This document shows positions 43,845 through 52,730 of a DNA stretch of 64,000 nucleotides, one piece after another. Source of the DNA: CAXXOK01 sp963674895 (GTDB lineage: Bacteria; Bacillota; Clostridia; Christensenellales; Aristaeellaceae). How positions within the stretch are numbered: position 1 is the stretch's first letter; every line of letters begins with the position of its first letter. The position numbers and the translations under genes are program-made. The DNA lies in the NCBI GenBank assembly GCA_963674895.2, contig CAXXCY010000003.1, positions 1,922,001 to 1,986,000 of the forward strand. Direction: 5' to 3'. Under the pieces are notes generated by a model. The model searched no databases, was not told where the DNA came from, and was given only the letters and a program-made list of their open reading frames with translations.

Positions 43845-44707
43845 TGAGCGGGATCGCTGTGAAAGCAGCGGCGCGCAAAAGAATTCGCCGCGCACTGCTC
43901 TACCTGTTCCTGGTTTTGGTAGGGTTGATCATGACCTATCCGCTACTGTTTATGTACTTTGGCACTTTCAAGGACAACAAGGAATTATTGACCTCGCTGA
44001 ATCTGTGGCCGAGCTCCTTCCGGCTGACGGCGTATATCAACGGGTGGCGCGGCACCGGCCAGTATTCGTATACGCAGTTTTTTATGAACACGTTTATGCT
44101 GGTCGTTCCCACGGTATTGTTCACGCTGCTTTCCAGCATCTCCGTATCCTATGGCTTCTCGCGGTTTCGCTACCGGGGGCGGAACGTGCTGTTTATGCTG
44201 ATGCTGTCCACGCTGATGCTTCCCAAAACCGTGACCGTCATTCCCAAGTTCATCCTGTTCAACGGGCTGGGATGGATCAACACCTACCTGCCGTTTATCA
44301 TCCCCGGGTTAATGGCTGGCAACGCGTTTTTCGTGTTCATGATGGTGCAGTTTTTCAGGGGTATTCCCAAGGAGCTGGACGAAGCGGCCAAGATCGACGG
44401 CTGCAATTCCCTTCGGCTTCTTTTGCAAATCCTGCTGCCGCTGCTCAAACCGGTGCTTTTTTCCGTAGGCATCTTCCAGTTCATCTGGACGTGGAACGAC
44501 TTCTTCAACGCGCTGATCTATATCAGCGACGTCAAGCGGTACCCGCTGTCACTGGCGCTGAAAATGTCTATCGACGTATCCTCGGGCGTCCGGTGGGACG
44601 AGGTGATGGCCATGTCCTTTTTAGCGATCCTGCCCAGCGTGGTTATCTTTTTCCTGGCACAGAAGTATTTCGTTGAGGGAATCGCGACGACCGGAATCAA
44701 GGGATAA
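43844..44707 (+). CDS. CUT1 sugar ABC transporter permease (MalG/LplC type)
   Basis: A 287-residue permease with six helices and the EAA loop FFRGIPKELDEAAKIDGCNSLRLLLQILLPL near residue 180. The C-terminus reads FVEGIATTGIKG, the ending typical of MalG-class subunits. Start and stop codons overlap the previous permease (TGATG), so the two subunits are translationally coupled in equal amounts. Confidence 0.93.
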   Translation: MSGIAVKAAARKRIRRALLYLFLVLVGLIMTYPLLFMYFGTFKDNKELLTSLNLWPSSFRLTAYINGWRGTGQYSYTQFFMNTFMLVVPTVLFTLLSSISVSYGFSRFRYRGRNVLFMLMLSTLMLPKTVTVIPKFILFNGLGWINTYLPFIIPGLMAGNAFFVFMMVQFFRGIPKELDEAAKIDGCNSLRLLLQILLPLLKPVLFSVGIFQFIWTWNDFFNALIYISDVKRYPLSLALKMSIDVSSGVRWDEVMAMSFLAILPSVVIFFLAQKYFVEGIATTGIKG

Positions 44708-44718
44708 GGAGAAGTACG

Positions 44719-45711
44719 ATGATTGCAAAACAGATTTATGCCCCTGCAAAGGGAAGGGTGGATATCCGCGAATTGGAGATCAGGGCGCCGGAAGCCGGAG
44801 AAGTGCAGGTGCGAGCCGAGGCGTCCCTGATCAGCCCCGGTACGGAACGCGCGTTTATCCTCGGCATGGAAAACACCAGCGGGGCATTCCCGCTCAACCT
44901 TGGGTACAGCTTTGCGGGAACGGTCCTGTGCGCAGGTGAAGGAGTCACGGAATTCAAGGCCGGCGACAGGGTGGCGGGAATCATGCATCATCAAAGCGCA
45001 GGCAACTGCGCGGCGGAAAAACTGGTGCATGTGCCGGAAAAGCTGACGGCCGAGCAGGCGGCGTTCGTGCGAATCGGCGTGATCGCCATGCAGGGCGTGC
45101 GCAAAGCACGCATCGAACTGGGTGAGAGCTGCGCCGTTTTCGGCATGGGGCTGATCGGCCAGACAGCGATGCAGCTGGCGAAACAAAACGGCGCCTACCC
45201 CGTGATCGCAATCGACCGCGTTCCAAGCAAGCTCAAGCTTGCCAGAGTTTGCGGGGCCGATGCGGCGATCGATGCGGGAGCGCCGGATTCTATACGGAAG
45301 GTAATCCAGGCCACCGGAGGGCAGGGCGCCCGGATTGTAATTGAGAGCACGGGCCTGCCAAATCCGATCAACGATGCGCTCACCGCCGCCGAGCCGTTCG
45401 GACGGGTAATCATCCTGGGCAGTACGAGGGGCGATACGGAAGTCAATTTTTACCGCGACGTCCATAAAAAGGCGCTGACGATTATCGGCGCCCATATTAC
45501 GTCGAACCCGCTTTCGGAAAGCTATCCCGGCTACTGGACGTTTCAGGATAACGCGAACGCTTTCCTTGCGCTATTGGCTGCCGGGAAAATCGACGTCCTC
45601 CCGCTGATCAGCCGGAAGGAATCCTTCCATAAAGCGCAGGACATATACAAACAGGTGCTGGCGGGGGACCCCGATTATGTAACCACCCTGATTCAGTGGA
45701 AGGAGGCATAA
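44719..45711 (+). CDS. Medium-chain dehydrogenase/reductase (MDR) family protein
   Basis: A 330-residue alcohol-dehydrogenase-superfamily protein. The N-terminal GroES-like domain has ISPGTERAFI (the S-x-G-T-E variant that replaces the zinc-Cys entry), and GYSFAGTVLCAGEGVTEFKAGDRVAG. The Rossmann domain has VFGMGLIGQTAMQLAKQNGA (NAD(P)-binding GxGxxG). The zinc-ligand cysteines of classical ADH are missing, so catalysis may be metal-independent. It follows the permease by 12 bases and precedes a Gfo/Idh/MocA gene, so it probably oxidises or reduces the imported sugar. The substrate is unknown. Confidence 0.85.
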   Translation: MIAKQIYAPAKGRVDIRELEIRAPEAGEVQVRAEASLISPGTERAFILGMENTSGAFPLNLGYSFAGTVLCAGEGVTEFKAGDRVAGIMHHQSAGNCAAEKLVHVPEKLTAEQAAFVRIGVIAMQGVRKARIELGESCAVFGMGLIGQTAMQLAKQNGAYPVIAIDRVPSKLKLARVCGADAAIDAGAPDSIRKVIQATGGQGARIVIESTGLPNPINDALTAAEPFGRVIILGSTRGDTEVNFYRDVHKKALTIIGAHITSNPLSESYPGYWTFQDNANAFLALLAAGKIDVLPLISRKESFHKAQDIYKQVLAGDPDYVTTLIQWKEA

Positions 45712-45715
45712 GCCG

Positions 45716-46711
45716 ATGCGCGTCGTTCGTTTTGGAATCGTCGGCTGCGGAACGATCAGCCGCACCCATGCCGAGGCATTGAAAGCCTGCGAAAACGCCG
45801 AGCTGGCGGCGGTTTGCGACATATATCCGCCCAATTTGGAGAGAATGGTGCGGGAGGAAGGCGCCAGGGGGTATACCGATTACCGGGAAATGCTCAAAGA
45901 TCCGGCGATTGACGCGGTCACCATCCTGACCGCCAGCGGCACGCACGCGGAAATCGGCATCGCGGCCGCCGGAGCCGGAAAGCATGTGGTAGTGGAAAAG
46001 CCGATCGACGTCACGCTGGAGGCGGCGAACCGCCTGATCGCCGCATGCAAAGCAAGCGGCGTGAAGCTGTGCTGCATTTTTCAGCACCGGTTCGACGCGT
46101 CCGTGCAGGCGCTGAAAGACGCCGCCGGCGCGGGCGCTTTCGGACGGCTGAACTGCTGCTGCTGCCATACGAAATGGTACCGTTCCCAGGAATATTACGA
46201 CAGCGTCAGCTGGCGCGGTACCCGGGCGATGGACGGCGGGGGCGCGTTGATGAACCAATCCATCCATTACATCGATCTGATGCAGTACGTCATGGGCGAT
46301 GTGGATGAGGTCATGGGGTATGCCGGCACGCTGGCCCATGAGCGGATGGAGACGGAGGATGTGGCCGTGGTCTCCCTGCGTTTTCAAAGCGGCGCGCTGG
46401 GGCTGATTGAAGGCACAACCAGCGCGTACCCCGGATTTTCCACGCGTCTGGACGTTCACGGGAACGCGGGCAGCGTGATCCTCGAAAACGACGCGATCAC
46501 CTTCTGGCAGTTCGAAAACGGCCTTGTCTGCGACGAGGTCTTAAAAACGAAGGGACCGAAGCCCCACCGTTACCAACTGCAGGATTTTATCAACGCGATT
46601 CTGGAGGACAGGGACCCTCTGGTGACCGGGGAGGAAGCCGTAAAATCGCTGAAGATCGTACTGGCCGTCTACGAATCCGCCCGGACAGGCAAACCGGTGA
46701 AAGTACGCTGA
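45716..46711 (+). CDS. Gfo/Idh/MocA family oxidoreductase
   Basis: A 331-residue NAD(P)-dependent oxidoreductase. The Rossmann fold begins FGIVGCGTISRTHAEAL. The family's catalytic-type segment is VVVEKPIDVTLEAANRL (EKP, Lys near residue 94). The C-terminal substrate domain has GGALMNQSIHYIDLMQYVMGDVDEV (His in the xxHxxD position) and EGTTSAYPGFSTRLDVHGN. It starts five bases after the MDR gene. The family oxidises many sugars and includes glycosidases working through C3 oxidation (GH109); whether this one is a dehydrogenase or a redox glycosidase cannot be decided from sequence. Confidence 0.88.
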   Translation: MRVVRFGIVGCGTISRTHAEALKACENAELAAVCDIYPPNLERMVREEGARGYTDYREMLKDPAIDAVTILTASGTHAEIGIAAAGAGKHVVVEKPIDVTLEAANRLIAACKASGVKLCCIFQHRFDASVQALKDAAGAGAFGRLNCCCCHTKWYRSQEYYDSVSWRGTRAMDGGGALMNQSIHYIDLMQYVMGDVDEVMGYAGTLAHERMETEDVAVVSLRFQSGALGLIEGTTSAYPGFSTRLDVHGNAGSVILENDAITFWQFENGLVCDEVLKTKGPKPHRYQLQDFINAILEDRDPLVTGEEAVKSLKIVLAVYESARTGKPVKVR

Positions 46712-46726
46712 GGGGAAGAAAGAGCC

Positions 46727-48100
46727 ATGAAAAACACGGCGTTGGATTTAAACATCTGCTATATCGGCGGGGGCTCCCGGGCATGGGCGTGGGATTTGAT
46801 GGCGGACCTTGCGCTGGAGCCCGCCCTCGGCGGAACGGTGGCGCTGTACGATATCGACTATGAAGCCGCCAGGCAAAACGAGACGATCGGAAACAAGCTT
46901 CACGAAACCGACAAGCGCTGGCGCTACTGCGCGGTACGGACGCTCGACGAAGCGCTGAACGGCGCGAACATCGTCATCATCTCCATTCTTCCCGGAACGC
47001 TGGACGAAATGGAATCGGACGTACATGCGCCGGAGGAATACGGCATCTATCAAGCCGTAGGCGACACGGTCGGCCCCGGCGGCACTCTGCGCGCGATGCG
47101 CACGCTTCCGATGTACGATGTGATTGCCCGCGCCATCGGCCGCGTATGCCCCGCGGCGTGGGTGATCAATTACACCAATCCCATGACGCTGTGCGTAAGT
47201 TACCTGTACAAGGTTTTCCCCGGGATCAAGGCGTTCGGCTGCTGCCACGAAGTATTCGGCACGCAGCGCGTAATGGCGTATATGCTGGGGGAATCGTTGG
47301 GCGACGGCCGCAAGGTGGACCGGACGGAAATTGAAACGAACGTAATGGGAATTAACCATTTTACGTGGATCGACAAGGCTTCATACCGCGGAGAAGACAT
47401 CATGCCCCTGTACGCACGTTTTTGCGAAAAATACAAGGATTCCGGCGTGCCGGGCCTGGGCGCGCGCGCGAACTCAGCCGAGTATTTCCGCTGCGACAAC
47501 CGCGTGAAATTCGATCTGTTCCTCCGCTTCGGCGCGGCAGCCGCTGCGGGCGACCGGCATTTGGCGGAATTCTTACCACCCTGGTACCTGAAAACACCGG
47601 AAACCGCCCGCCGGTGGGGATTTCGCCTTACGCCGGTTCGCTATCGGCGGGAGCAGTACCGCCAGCGGGCGGAAAAGAGCGCCAAGCTGGTACGGGGCGA
47701 AATCGAATTCGAGAGAACGCCTTCCGGCGAAGAAGGCGTACGGCAGATCAAGGCGCTGGCGGGCCTGGGAGATTTCGTAACGAACGTCAATTTACCCAAC
47801 GCCGGACAGATCCCCAACCTCCCCGCCGGCGCCGTTGTGGAAAGCAACGTCTGTTTCAGCCACAACAACATCCGCCCCCTGGTCGCCGGTGAAATGCCGC
47901 GGCCGATCCAGGCGCTGACCCTCCCCCATGTCTTGAACCAGCAAATGCTTACGGAAGCGGCCGCAAACCACGACCTTTCCGCCGCTTTTACCGTGTTTCT
48001 AAACGATCCCATGATGAGCATCGCGATGGACGACGCGAAAACCCTGTTTGCCGAAATGATGCGGCGGACCGATCGTTACCTGTCCTGGTGGAAACAATAA
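46727..48100 (+). CDS. GH4 family glycosidase with CHEV motif (alpha-galacturonidase-like)
   Basis: A 457-residue NAD+- and Mn2+-dependent family 4 glycosidase. The NAD fold begins CYIGGGSRAWAW. NYTNPM is at residues 148-153, and the metal/active-site motif is Cys173-His174-Glu175-Val176, with GINHFTW containing His211. In GH4 the motif after Cys-His sorts substrates: CHEV is reported for alpha-galacturonidases such as LplD of Bacillus. Cleavage proceeds through transient oxidation at C3 rather than direct hydrolysis. It is the last gene of the CUT1 operon, and MDR and Gfo/Idh oxidoreductases lie just before it. Assignment to galacturonides is a motif-based inference. Confidence 0.88.
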   Translation: MKNTALDLNICYIGGGSRAWAWDLMADLALEPALGGTVALYDIDYEAARQNETIGNKLHETDKRWRYCAVRTLDEALNGANIVIISILPGTLDEMESDVHAPEEYGIYQAVGDTVGPGGTLRAMRTLPMYDVIARAIGRVCPAAWVINYTNPMTLCVSYLYKVFPGIKAFGCCHEVFGTQRVMAYMLGESLGDGRKVDRTEIETNVMGINHFTWIDKASYRGEDIMPLYARFCEKYKDSGVPGLGARANSAEYFRCDNRVKFDLFLRFGAAAAAGDRHLAEFLPPWYLKTPETARRWGFRLTPVRYRREQYRQRAEKSAKLVRGEIEFERTPSGEEGVRQIKALAGLGDFVTNVNLPNAGQIPNLPAGAVVESNVCFSHNNIRPLVAGEMPRPIQALTLPHVLNQQMLTEAAANHDLSAAFTVFLNDPMMSIAMDDAKTLFAEMMRRTDRYLSWWKQ

Positions 48101-48206
48101 GCGCTTTGGCCACGGTTTCCCAAAGCAAGGATTGAACGACGCGCAGCGCGAAATCCCCGGAAAGCAGAACCAGATGGATAAAACAGAGGGCAGGAGGCGG
48201 CATCGT

Positions 48207-48935
48207 GTGAACACCACAGAGGCGTTTCCCCGCTGCTTCGTCAATTATGCGCATCGCGGCGCCAGCGCGTACGCACCCGAAAATACGTTTCTGTCCTTCT
48301 ATACCTGGATCTTCATGGGGGCAAACGGCATCGAAACCGATGTCCGGTGTACGAAGGACGGAATCCTTGTCCTGTATCATGACGACACGCTGGTAAGAAT
48401 GACCGGAAATCCGGGCGGTATTCAGGAGTATACGGCCGCCGAGCTGCACAGCTTCTATGTTGAAAAGAACGGCCTGCGGGACAGAATTGTTCTGCTGGAG
48501 GATTTCCTGTCCGCTTTCTCGTTTATGGACCTGCATTTCGCCATTGAGCTCAAGCAAGCGGGGATCGAAAAGGATGTCGTCGATCTGCTGAATAAATACG
48601 GCATGCTGGAAAAAACGCACGTCACTTCTTTTGATCTTGCACATCTTCAAACCGTAAGGTTATATGATCCACGGTATAAAACAGGTTACCTGACACGCAA
48701 TATTGACGACGAGCTGATCGGGAAACTATCGTCCTCCGGCATCACGCAGGTCTGCCCCAAAGCCTCCGATATAACTGGGGAACTGGTCGCGAAGCTCCAT
48801 CGCGCGGGGTTTCTGGTCAGGGCCTGGGGCGTTGGTGACGAATGCGAAATGCGGCGCGTGTACGATTGCGGCGCCGACGGAATGACCGTCGATGCTCCCG
48901 ATCTTCTGGCGGCATATATCAGGCAGAACCTTTAG
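48207..48935 (+). CDS. Glycerophosphodiester phosphodiesterase
   Basis: A 242-residue GDPD-family enzyme that would split glycerophosphodiesters into glycerol-3-phosphate and an alcohol. Signature HRG in YAHRGASAYAPENTFLSF (about residues 13-30), metal ligands in ETDVRCTKDGILVLYHDD, FAIELKQ and WGVGDECEMRRVYDCGADGMTVDAPD. No signal peptide, so it is cytoplasmic. GTG 48207 is set by AGGAGG at 48192-48197. Nearby in-frame ATGs lack a Shine-Dalgarno. It is separated from the GH4 gene by about 107 bases with a promoter-free hairpin. Confidence 0.88.
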   Translation: MNTTEAFPRCFVNYAHRGASAYAPENTFLSFYTWIFMGANGIETDVRCTKDGILVLYHDDTLVRMTGNPGGIQEYTAAELHSFYVEKNGLRDRIVLLEDFLSAFSFMDLHFAIELKQAGIEKDVVDLLNKYGMLEKTHVTSFDLAHLQTVRLYDPRYKTGYLTRNIDDELIGKLSSSGITQVCPKASDITGELVAKLHRAGFLVRAWGVGDECEMRRVYDCGADGMTVDAPDLLAAYIRQNL

Positions 48936-49336
48936 TGTACTTTCCTTGCTTCTTCGGGAGAACCATCCGTCAAAGACCAACAAACAGCCTCCCCACGGTT
49001 TTCTTATTCCGGAGAAGTACGGATCCAAGGGGATGGCAGCGGCCGGCCTGACCGATCACAAACAACGGCATACGTTTTTCACCGGGCATAAAAGAATGTG
49101 CCCGGCGATTTGTTTGCGTGTCACAGGCGCCCTGGATCCGAAAATAATATTCAGGGAAACCTGCCTGTGCATTACTGCTGAAGCAGGTACAATAACAGCG
49201 TGCCATTCGGCGAATCGCATCCAGAAAAGGGCCGCGGGGAATTGCGAAATTCATTCTATGTTATACTATAGGCATATATGCCGCAGAAAACGGCAACGCG
49301 TCCGGGTTGACAGGACTATTGCGGAGGGTATGCTGT
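48936..49336. other. Intergenic region upstream of the LacI gene
   Basis: The 401 bases contain a 7-bp hairpin (CCGGGCA 49082-49088 / TGCCCGG 49099-49105) without a strong T-run, and a TATACT -10 box at 49262-49267 upstream of lacI. The matching -35 is poor. No gene was recognised. Confidence 0.4.
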
Positions 49337-50296
49337 ATGGCAAGCATCAAAGATATTGCGGATCAAACCGGATATTCCATTGCGACGGTTTCGCGGGTGC
49401 TGAACGGAAAAGGCAATTTCAGCGAGAAAACCCGCGCCCGTATCCAGCAATGCGCCCGGGCGCTACGGTATATTCCCAATGAAGTGGCGCGTTCTTTGAA
49501 CACCGGCCTGAACCGTTTGATCGGGCTCTTGATTCCCTCCGTCATTTTTCCATTTTTCGCGCAGCTGACCTACGCCATCGAACATGTGGCGTTTCGGTAT
49601 GGCTACAAGGTGCTGATATGCAATTCCGAAATCGATCCCGAGATTGAGAACAGCTATATCCAGATGCTCAATCAAAACCAGGTCGCCGGCATCATCATGG
49701 CCAGCCAAAGCCAGTTCACCGAGAACTACCAATCCATCGCCTCCCCGCTTGTTCTGATCGAGCGTTCCTTTTCCAACCAGTTTTCCTCCGTGGTGTCCGA
49801 TAATTTCAGCGGCGGCGAGCTTGCGACAGAGCTGCTGATTCAAAAGGGATGCCGGTATCTGGGGCATATCACGGGCAGCAGAAGCATCAAGCCCGCCCTG
49901 CGGCGGACGGACGCGTTTATCGCGACCGCGGAAAAGCACGGTATCCCCTATCTGATCAAGCAGGAAAAAACCGGCTTCAACGCCGCCGTGATCGCCGAGA
50001 ACATGCTGGACGAGTGCCCGCAGATCGACGGCGTATTCTGTTCCAGCGACGACGAGGCCATCGCGCTGATCATGGTCGCCAACAAACGGAAAATCAGCAT
50101 CCCGGAGCAGCTGAAAATCGTCGGGTTCGACGGCACCAAAATCGCGCTGGACCTGGGAATCTCCACCATCAAGCAGCCCATCGAGCGCATCGGGGAGCGG
50201 GCTTTCCTGATGCTGCTGGAGCAGATCGCGCAAAAGGATGCCGTGATCCGGCACGAGGTGCTGCCCGTGGAACTTCACGAAGGATTGACCACGTAG
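49337..50296 (+). CDS. LacI-family repressor (fructan/sucrose locus)
   Basis: A 319-residue LacI-family regulator. The helix-turn-helix IKDIADQTGYSIATVSRVLN (about residues 4-23) and hinge are followed by a periplasmic-binding-protein-like core with LIGLLIPSVIFPFFAQL and the C-terminal VFCSSDDEAIALI and VGFDGTKIALDLGISTI. It is transcribed toward a CUT1 transporter and GH32 gene, so it probably represses them until a fructooligosaccharide or sucrose-derived effector binds. ATG 49337 is set by GGAGGG at 49323-49328. A predicted AAACGTTT operator lies downstream of the next promoter. Confidence 0.92.
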   Translation: MASIKDIADQTGYSIATVSRVLNGKGNFSEKTRARIQQCARALRYIPNEVARSLNTGLNRLIGLLIPSVIFPFFAQLTYAIEHVAFRYGYKVLICNSEIDPEIENSYIQMLNQNQVAGIIMASQSQFTENYQSIASPLVLIERSFSNQFSSVVSDNFSGGELATELLIQKGCRYLGHITGSRSIKPALRRTDAFIATAEKHGIPYLIKQEKTGFNAAVIAENMLDECPQIDGVFCSSDDEAIALIMVANKRKISIPEQLKIVGFDGTKIALDLGISTIKQPIERIGERAFLMLLEQIAQKDAVIRHEVLPVELHEGLTT

Positions 50297-50390
50297 TCCG
50301 CTGCCGTTCCATGATTGGTTTTCCACAATCTTGTTTATTATGCACAAATGTATACGTTTTAATTTTGTTTAATTTATATTTATTTTTCTA

Positions 50391-50418
50391 TTGACTTTTC
50401 AAGTTATTTCTTTACAAT
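50391..50418 (+). promoter_or_regulatory. Promoter of the fructan-uptake operon
   Basis: TTGACT (50391-50396), a 16-base spacer and TACAAT (50413-50418) lie in an AT-rich stretch, about 45 bases before the ATG. Confidence 0.7.
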
Positions 50419-50427
50419 ATATAGTAT

Positions 50428-50437
50428 GCAAACGTTT
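50428..50437. promoter_or_regulatory. Probable LacI-family operator
   Basis: The palindrome AAACGTTT (50429-50436) sits right after the predicted transcription start, the expected place and central CG dyad for a LacI-family operator. A related half-site (TATACGTTTT) lies at 50351-50360. Confidence 0.5.
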
Positions 50438-50461
50438 AACTTAATATTTTGGAGGTGTACC

Positions 50462-51724
50462 ATGAAAAAACTCGTATCCATCCTGCTTGCAGCGGTGCTT
50501 ATCATGAGCGTAACATCCGTAGCGTTCGCCGAGAAAACGGTTATCAACGTATGGCGCCACTCGGGCAAACCCGCGGAACAGACCAACATCGTCGAGCAAA
50601 TCGACGCGTTCAACGCCATGAGCGACACCATCGAGATCGCGTATGAAGTGATTCCCGAAGGGGAATACAACACGCAGATCGGCGCCGCGGCGCTCTCCGG
50701 CGGGCTGCCGGACGTATTCATGCTGGACGGCCCCAACATGTCCAACTACGCATGGTCGGGCTATCTGCTCGCCTTGGACGACTATGCTTCTGATGAACTG
50801 CTCAACGATCTTCTCCCCTCCATCATCGCCCAGGGAACGTACAAGGATAAGCTCTATTGTATCGGTACGTTTGACTCCGGTCTGGCGATCTGGGGCAACG
50901 TCGAATTGCTCAACAGCGTCGGCGCGCGCATCCCCGCTTCCGTGAAGGAAGCCTGGACGCTGGACGAGTTCAACAAAATTCTGGCCGACCTGAAAGCCGC
51001 CGGCGTGGAATACCCCATCGACCTGAAGATGAACTACGGCCAGGGCGAATGGTATACCTACGGCTTCAGCCCCATCGTACAGTCCTTCGGCGGCGACCTG
51101 ATCGACCGTGACACCCTCGTGGCGGAAGGAACCTTCAACGGCGCGAAAAGCGTTGCCGCGATGCAGTGGTTCCAGGATATCGCCAACATGGGCTACTTCG
51201 ACGTAGCGCAGGTATCCGACACCTATATGGAAGACGGCGTATCCGCGCTGGCGCTGGTCGGGCACTGGATGGCCAACACCTACAAAGCGGCCATGGGCGA
51301 CAACGTGGTTCTGATCCCGATGGTCGATTTCGGCAACGGCGTCGTCACCGGCATGGGCTCCTGGGCGTGGGGCATCTCCTCAACCACGGAGCATCCCGCG
51401 GAAGCCTGGGAAGTGCTCAACTACTTCCTCTCCCCCGAGAACGTAGCCAAGACCGGCGTAGCCGTGGGCGCTGTGCCCGCGCGCAAATCCGTGCTGGCGA
51501 CCTTTGAAGATTACCAGCCGGGCGGCTTCCTCTACATCTTCCGCGAGCAGCTGGAAGGCGGCTACGCGATGGAGCGCCCGACGACAGCGGCCTATCCCGT
51601 AATCACCACGGTATTTGCCGACGCGTTCCAAAACATCGTGATGGGTTCCGACGTTCAGACGCAAATGGACGAAGGCGCCGCCGTCATCGATGAGGACATC
51701 GCCGACAACGACGGTTACCAGTAA
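50462..51724 (+). CDS. CUT1 sugar ABC transporter substrate-binding protein (fructan locus)
   Basis: A 420-residue family-1 solute-binding protein. The signal peptide (MKKLVSILLAAVLIMSVTSVAFA) ends without a lipobox Cys; the mature protein starts EKTVINVWRHSG. It has the usual GEYNTQIGAAALSGGLPDVFMLD, GNVELLNSVGARIPASV and MGSWAWGISSTTEHPAEAW segments. GGAGGTG precedes ATG 50462, directly after the promoter and operator. With two permeases and a GH32 enzyme behind it, it should bind fructooligosaccharides or sucrose, an inference from context. Confidence 0.9.
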   Translation: MKKLVSILLAAVLIMSVTSVAFAEKTVINVWRHSGKPAEQTNIVEQIDAFNAMSDTIEIAYEVIPEGEYNTQIGAAALSGGLPDVFMLDGPNMSNYAWSGYLLALDDYASDELLNDLLPSIIAQGTYKDKLYCIGTFDSGLAIWGNVELLNSVGARIPASVKEAWTLDEFNKILADLKAAGVEYPIDLKMNYGQGEWYTYGFSPIVQSFGGDLIDRDTLVAEGTFNGAKSVAAMQWFQDIANMGYFDVAQVSDTYMEDGVSALALVGHWMANTYKAAMGDNVVLIPMVDFGNGVVTGMGSWAWGISSTTEHPAEAWEVLNYFLSPENVAKTGVAVGAVPARKSVLATFEDYQPGGFLYIFREQLEGGYAMERPTTAAYPVITTVFADAFQNIVMGSDVQTQMDEGAAVIDEDIADNDGYQ

Positions 51725-51755
51725 ACCGGGGAATTGCTCCTGATTCCCGCCTACG

Positions 51756-51787
51756 GCCGTCCTCGTCCGTCTTCGGACGGGGACGGC
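51756..51787 (+). terminator. Hairpin after the fructan-locus binding-protein gene
   Basis: GCCGTCC..CGTCCG pairs with CGGACG..GGACGGC around TCTT, followed by TTC. It resembles the attenuating hairpins after the other two binding-protein genes in this window. Confidence 0.7.
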
Positions 51788-51838
51788 TTCATACATAAGC
51801 ACCGTACTCCAAGGTCTTTTGTGAAGGTGTGATTTCTG

Positions 51839-52726
51839 ATGAAACGCCAAATGAGCCGAAATACTACGGGATTCCTGATGGCAATCCCCGCGCTCGTCCT
51901 GCTGATAACCTTTCTGCTCGTTCCCTTCTTTATGTCGGTCGGGTATTCTTTCACCAACCAGCGGCTTTTGCACAATCCCAACGTGTCCCTCAAATTCATG
52001 GGCTTTGAAAACTACCTGCGCATCTTCCGCAGCGACACGTTTTTCGACGCCCTGCGCAACAACTTTGTTTTCACACTGGTGGTCGTGCCCGTTCAGGTGT
52101 CCCTGGCGCTTTTCATGGCGCTGTTGTTCAACCAGAAGCTCAAGGGCGTCGTGGTGTTCCGTACGCTGTGTTTCAGTCCGATCGTCATTACGATGGTCGT
52201 CGTATCCATCGTCTGGGCGCTGCTGTTCAACCCTAACAACGGCATGATCAACCAGCTGCTGCATTTTCTCTCCTTCGGATCGTTCGATGGTTTCCGCTGG
52301 CTTTACGATACCCGCACGGCGCTGCCCGCCATTATGATCCTTTCCGTATGGCAGGGCGTCGGGTTCCAAATGATTATTCTGCTGGCCGGACTGCAGAGCA
52401 TCCCGGGCGAGCTTTACGAGGCATCCAGCATCGACGGCGCCAACGCGCCGCAGCGGTTTTTCTTCATCACGATTCCCTCCCTGAAAAACACGCTGATCTT
52501 CTGCTTCCTCTCCACGACGGTTTTGGCGTTCAAGCTGTTCACACAGGTTTGGGTGCTCACGCAGGGCGGCCCGGAAACCTCCACCATCACCACCGTGGTG
52601 ATGATCTACAAGGAAGGCTTCGCCAAGCAGAAGGTCGGGTATTCCTCGGCGATCGCCGTGGTGTTTTTCCTGATCGTGCTGATTATATCGCTCCTCCAGC
52701 GCAAGCTCATCACCGGGGAGGACTGA
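51839..52726 (+). CDS. CUT1 sugar ABC transporter permease 1 (fructan locus)
   Basis: A 295-residue six-helix permease of the MalF class. The first helix region is FLMAIPALVLLITFLLVPFFMSV. The EAA loop, LQSIPGELYEASSIDGANAPQRFFFITIPS, is near residue 200. TQGGPETSTITTVVMIYKEGF near residue 245 is typical. It is followed four bases later by permease 2. As in the other CUT1 locus, no ATPase gene is present. Confidence 0.93.
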   Translation: MKRQMSRNTTGFLMAIPALVLLITFLLVPFFMSVGYSFTNQRLLHNPNVSLKFMGFENYLRIFRSDTFFDALRNNFVFTLVVVPVQVSLALFMALLFNQKLKGVVVFRTLCFSPIVITMVVVSIVWALLFNPNNGMINQLLHFLSFGSFDGFRWLYDTRTALPAIMILSVWQGVGFQMIILLAGLQSIPGELYEASSIDGANAPQRFFFITIPSLKNTLIFCFLSTTVLAFKLFTQVWVLTQGGPETSTITTVVMIYKEGFAKQKVGYSSAIAVVFFLIVLIISLLQRKLITGED

Positions 52727-52730
52727 AACG

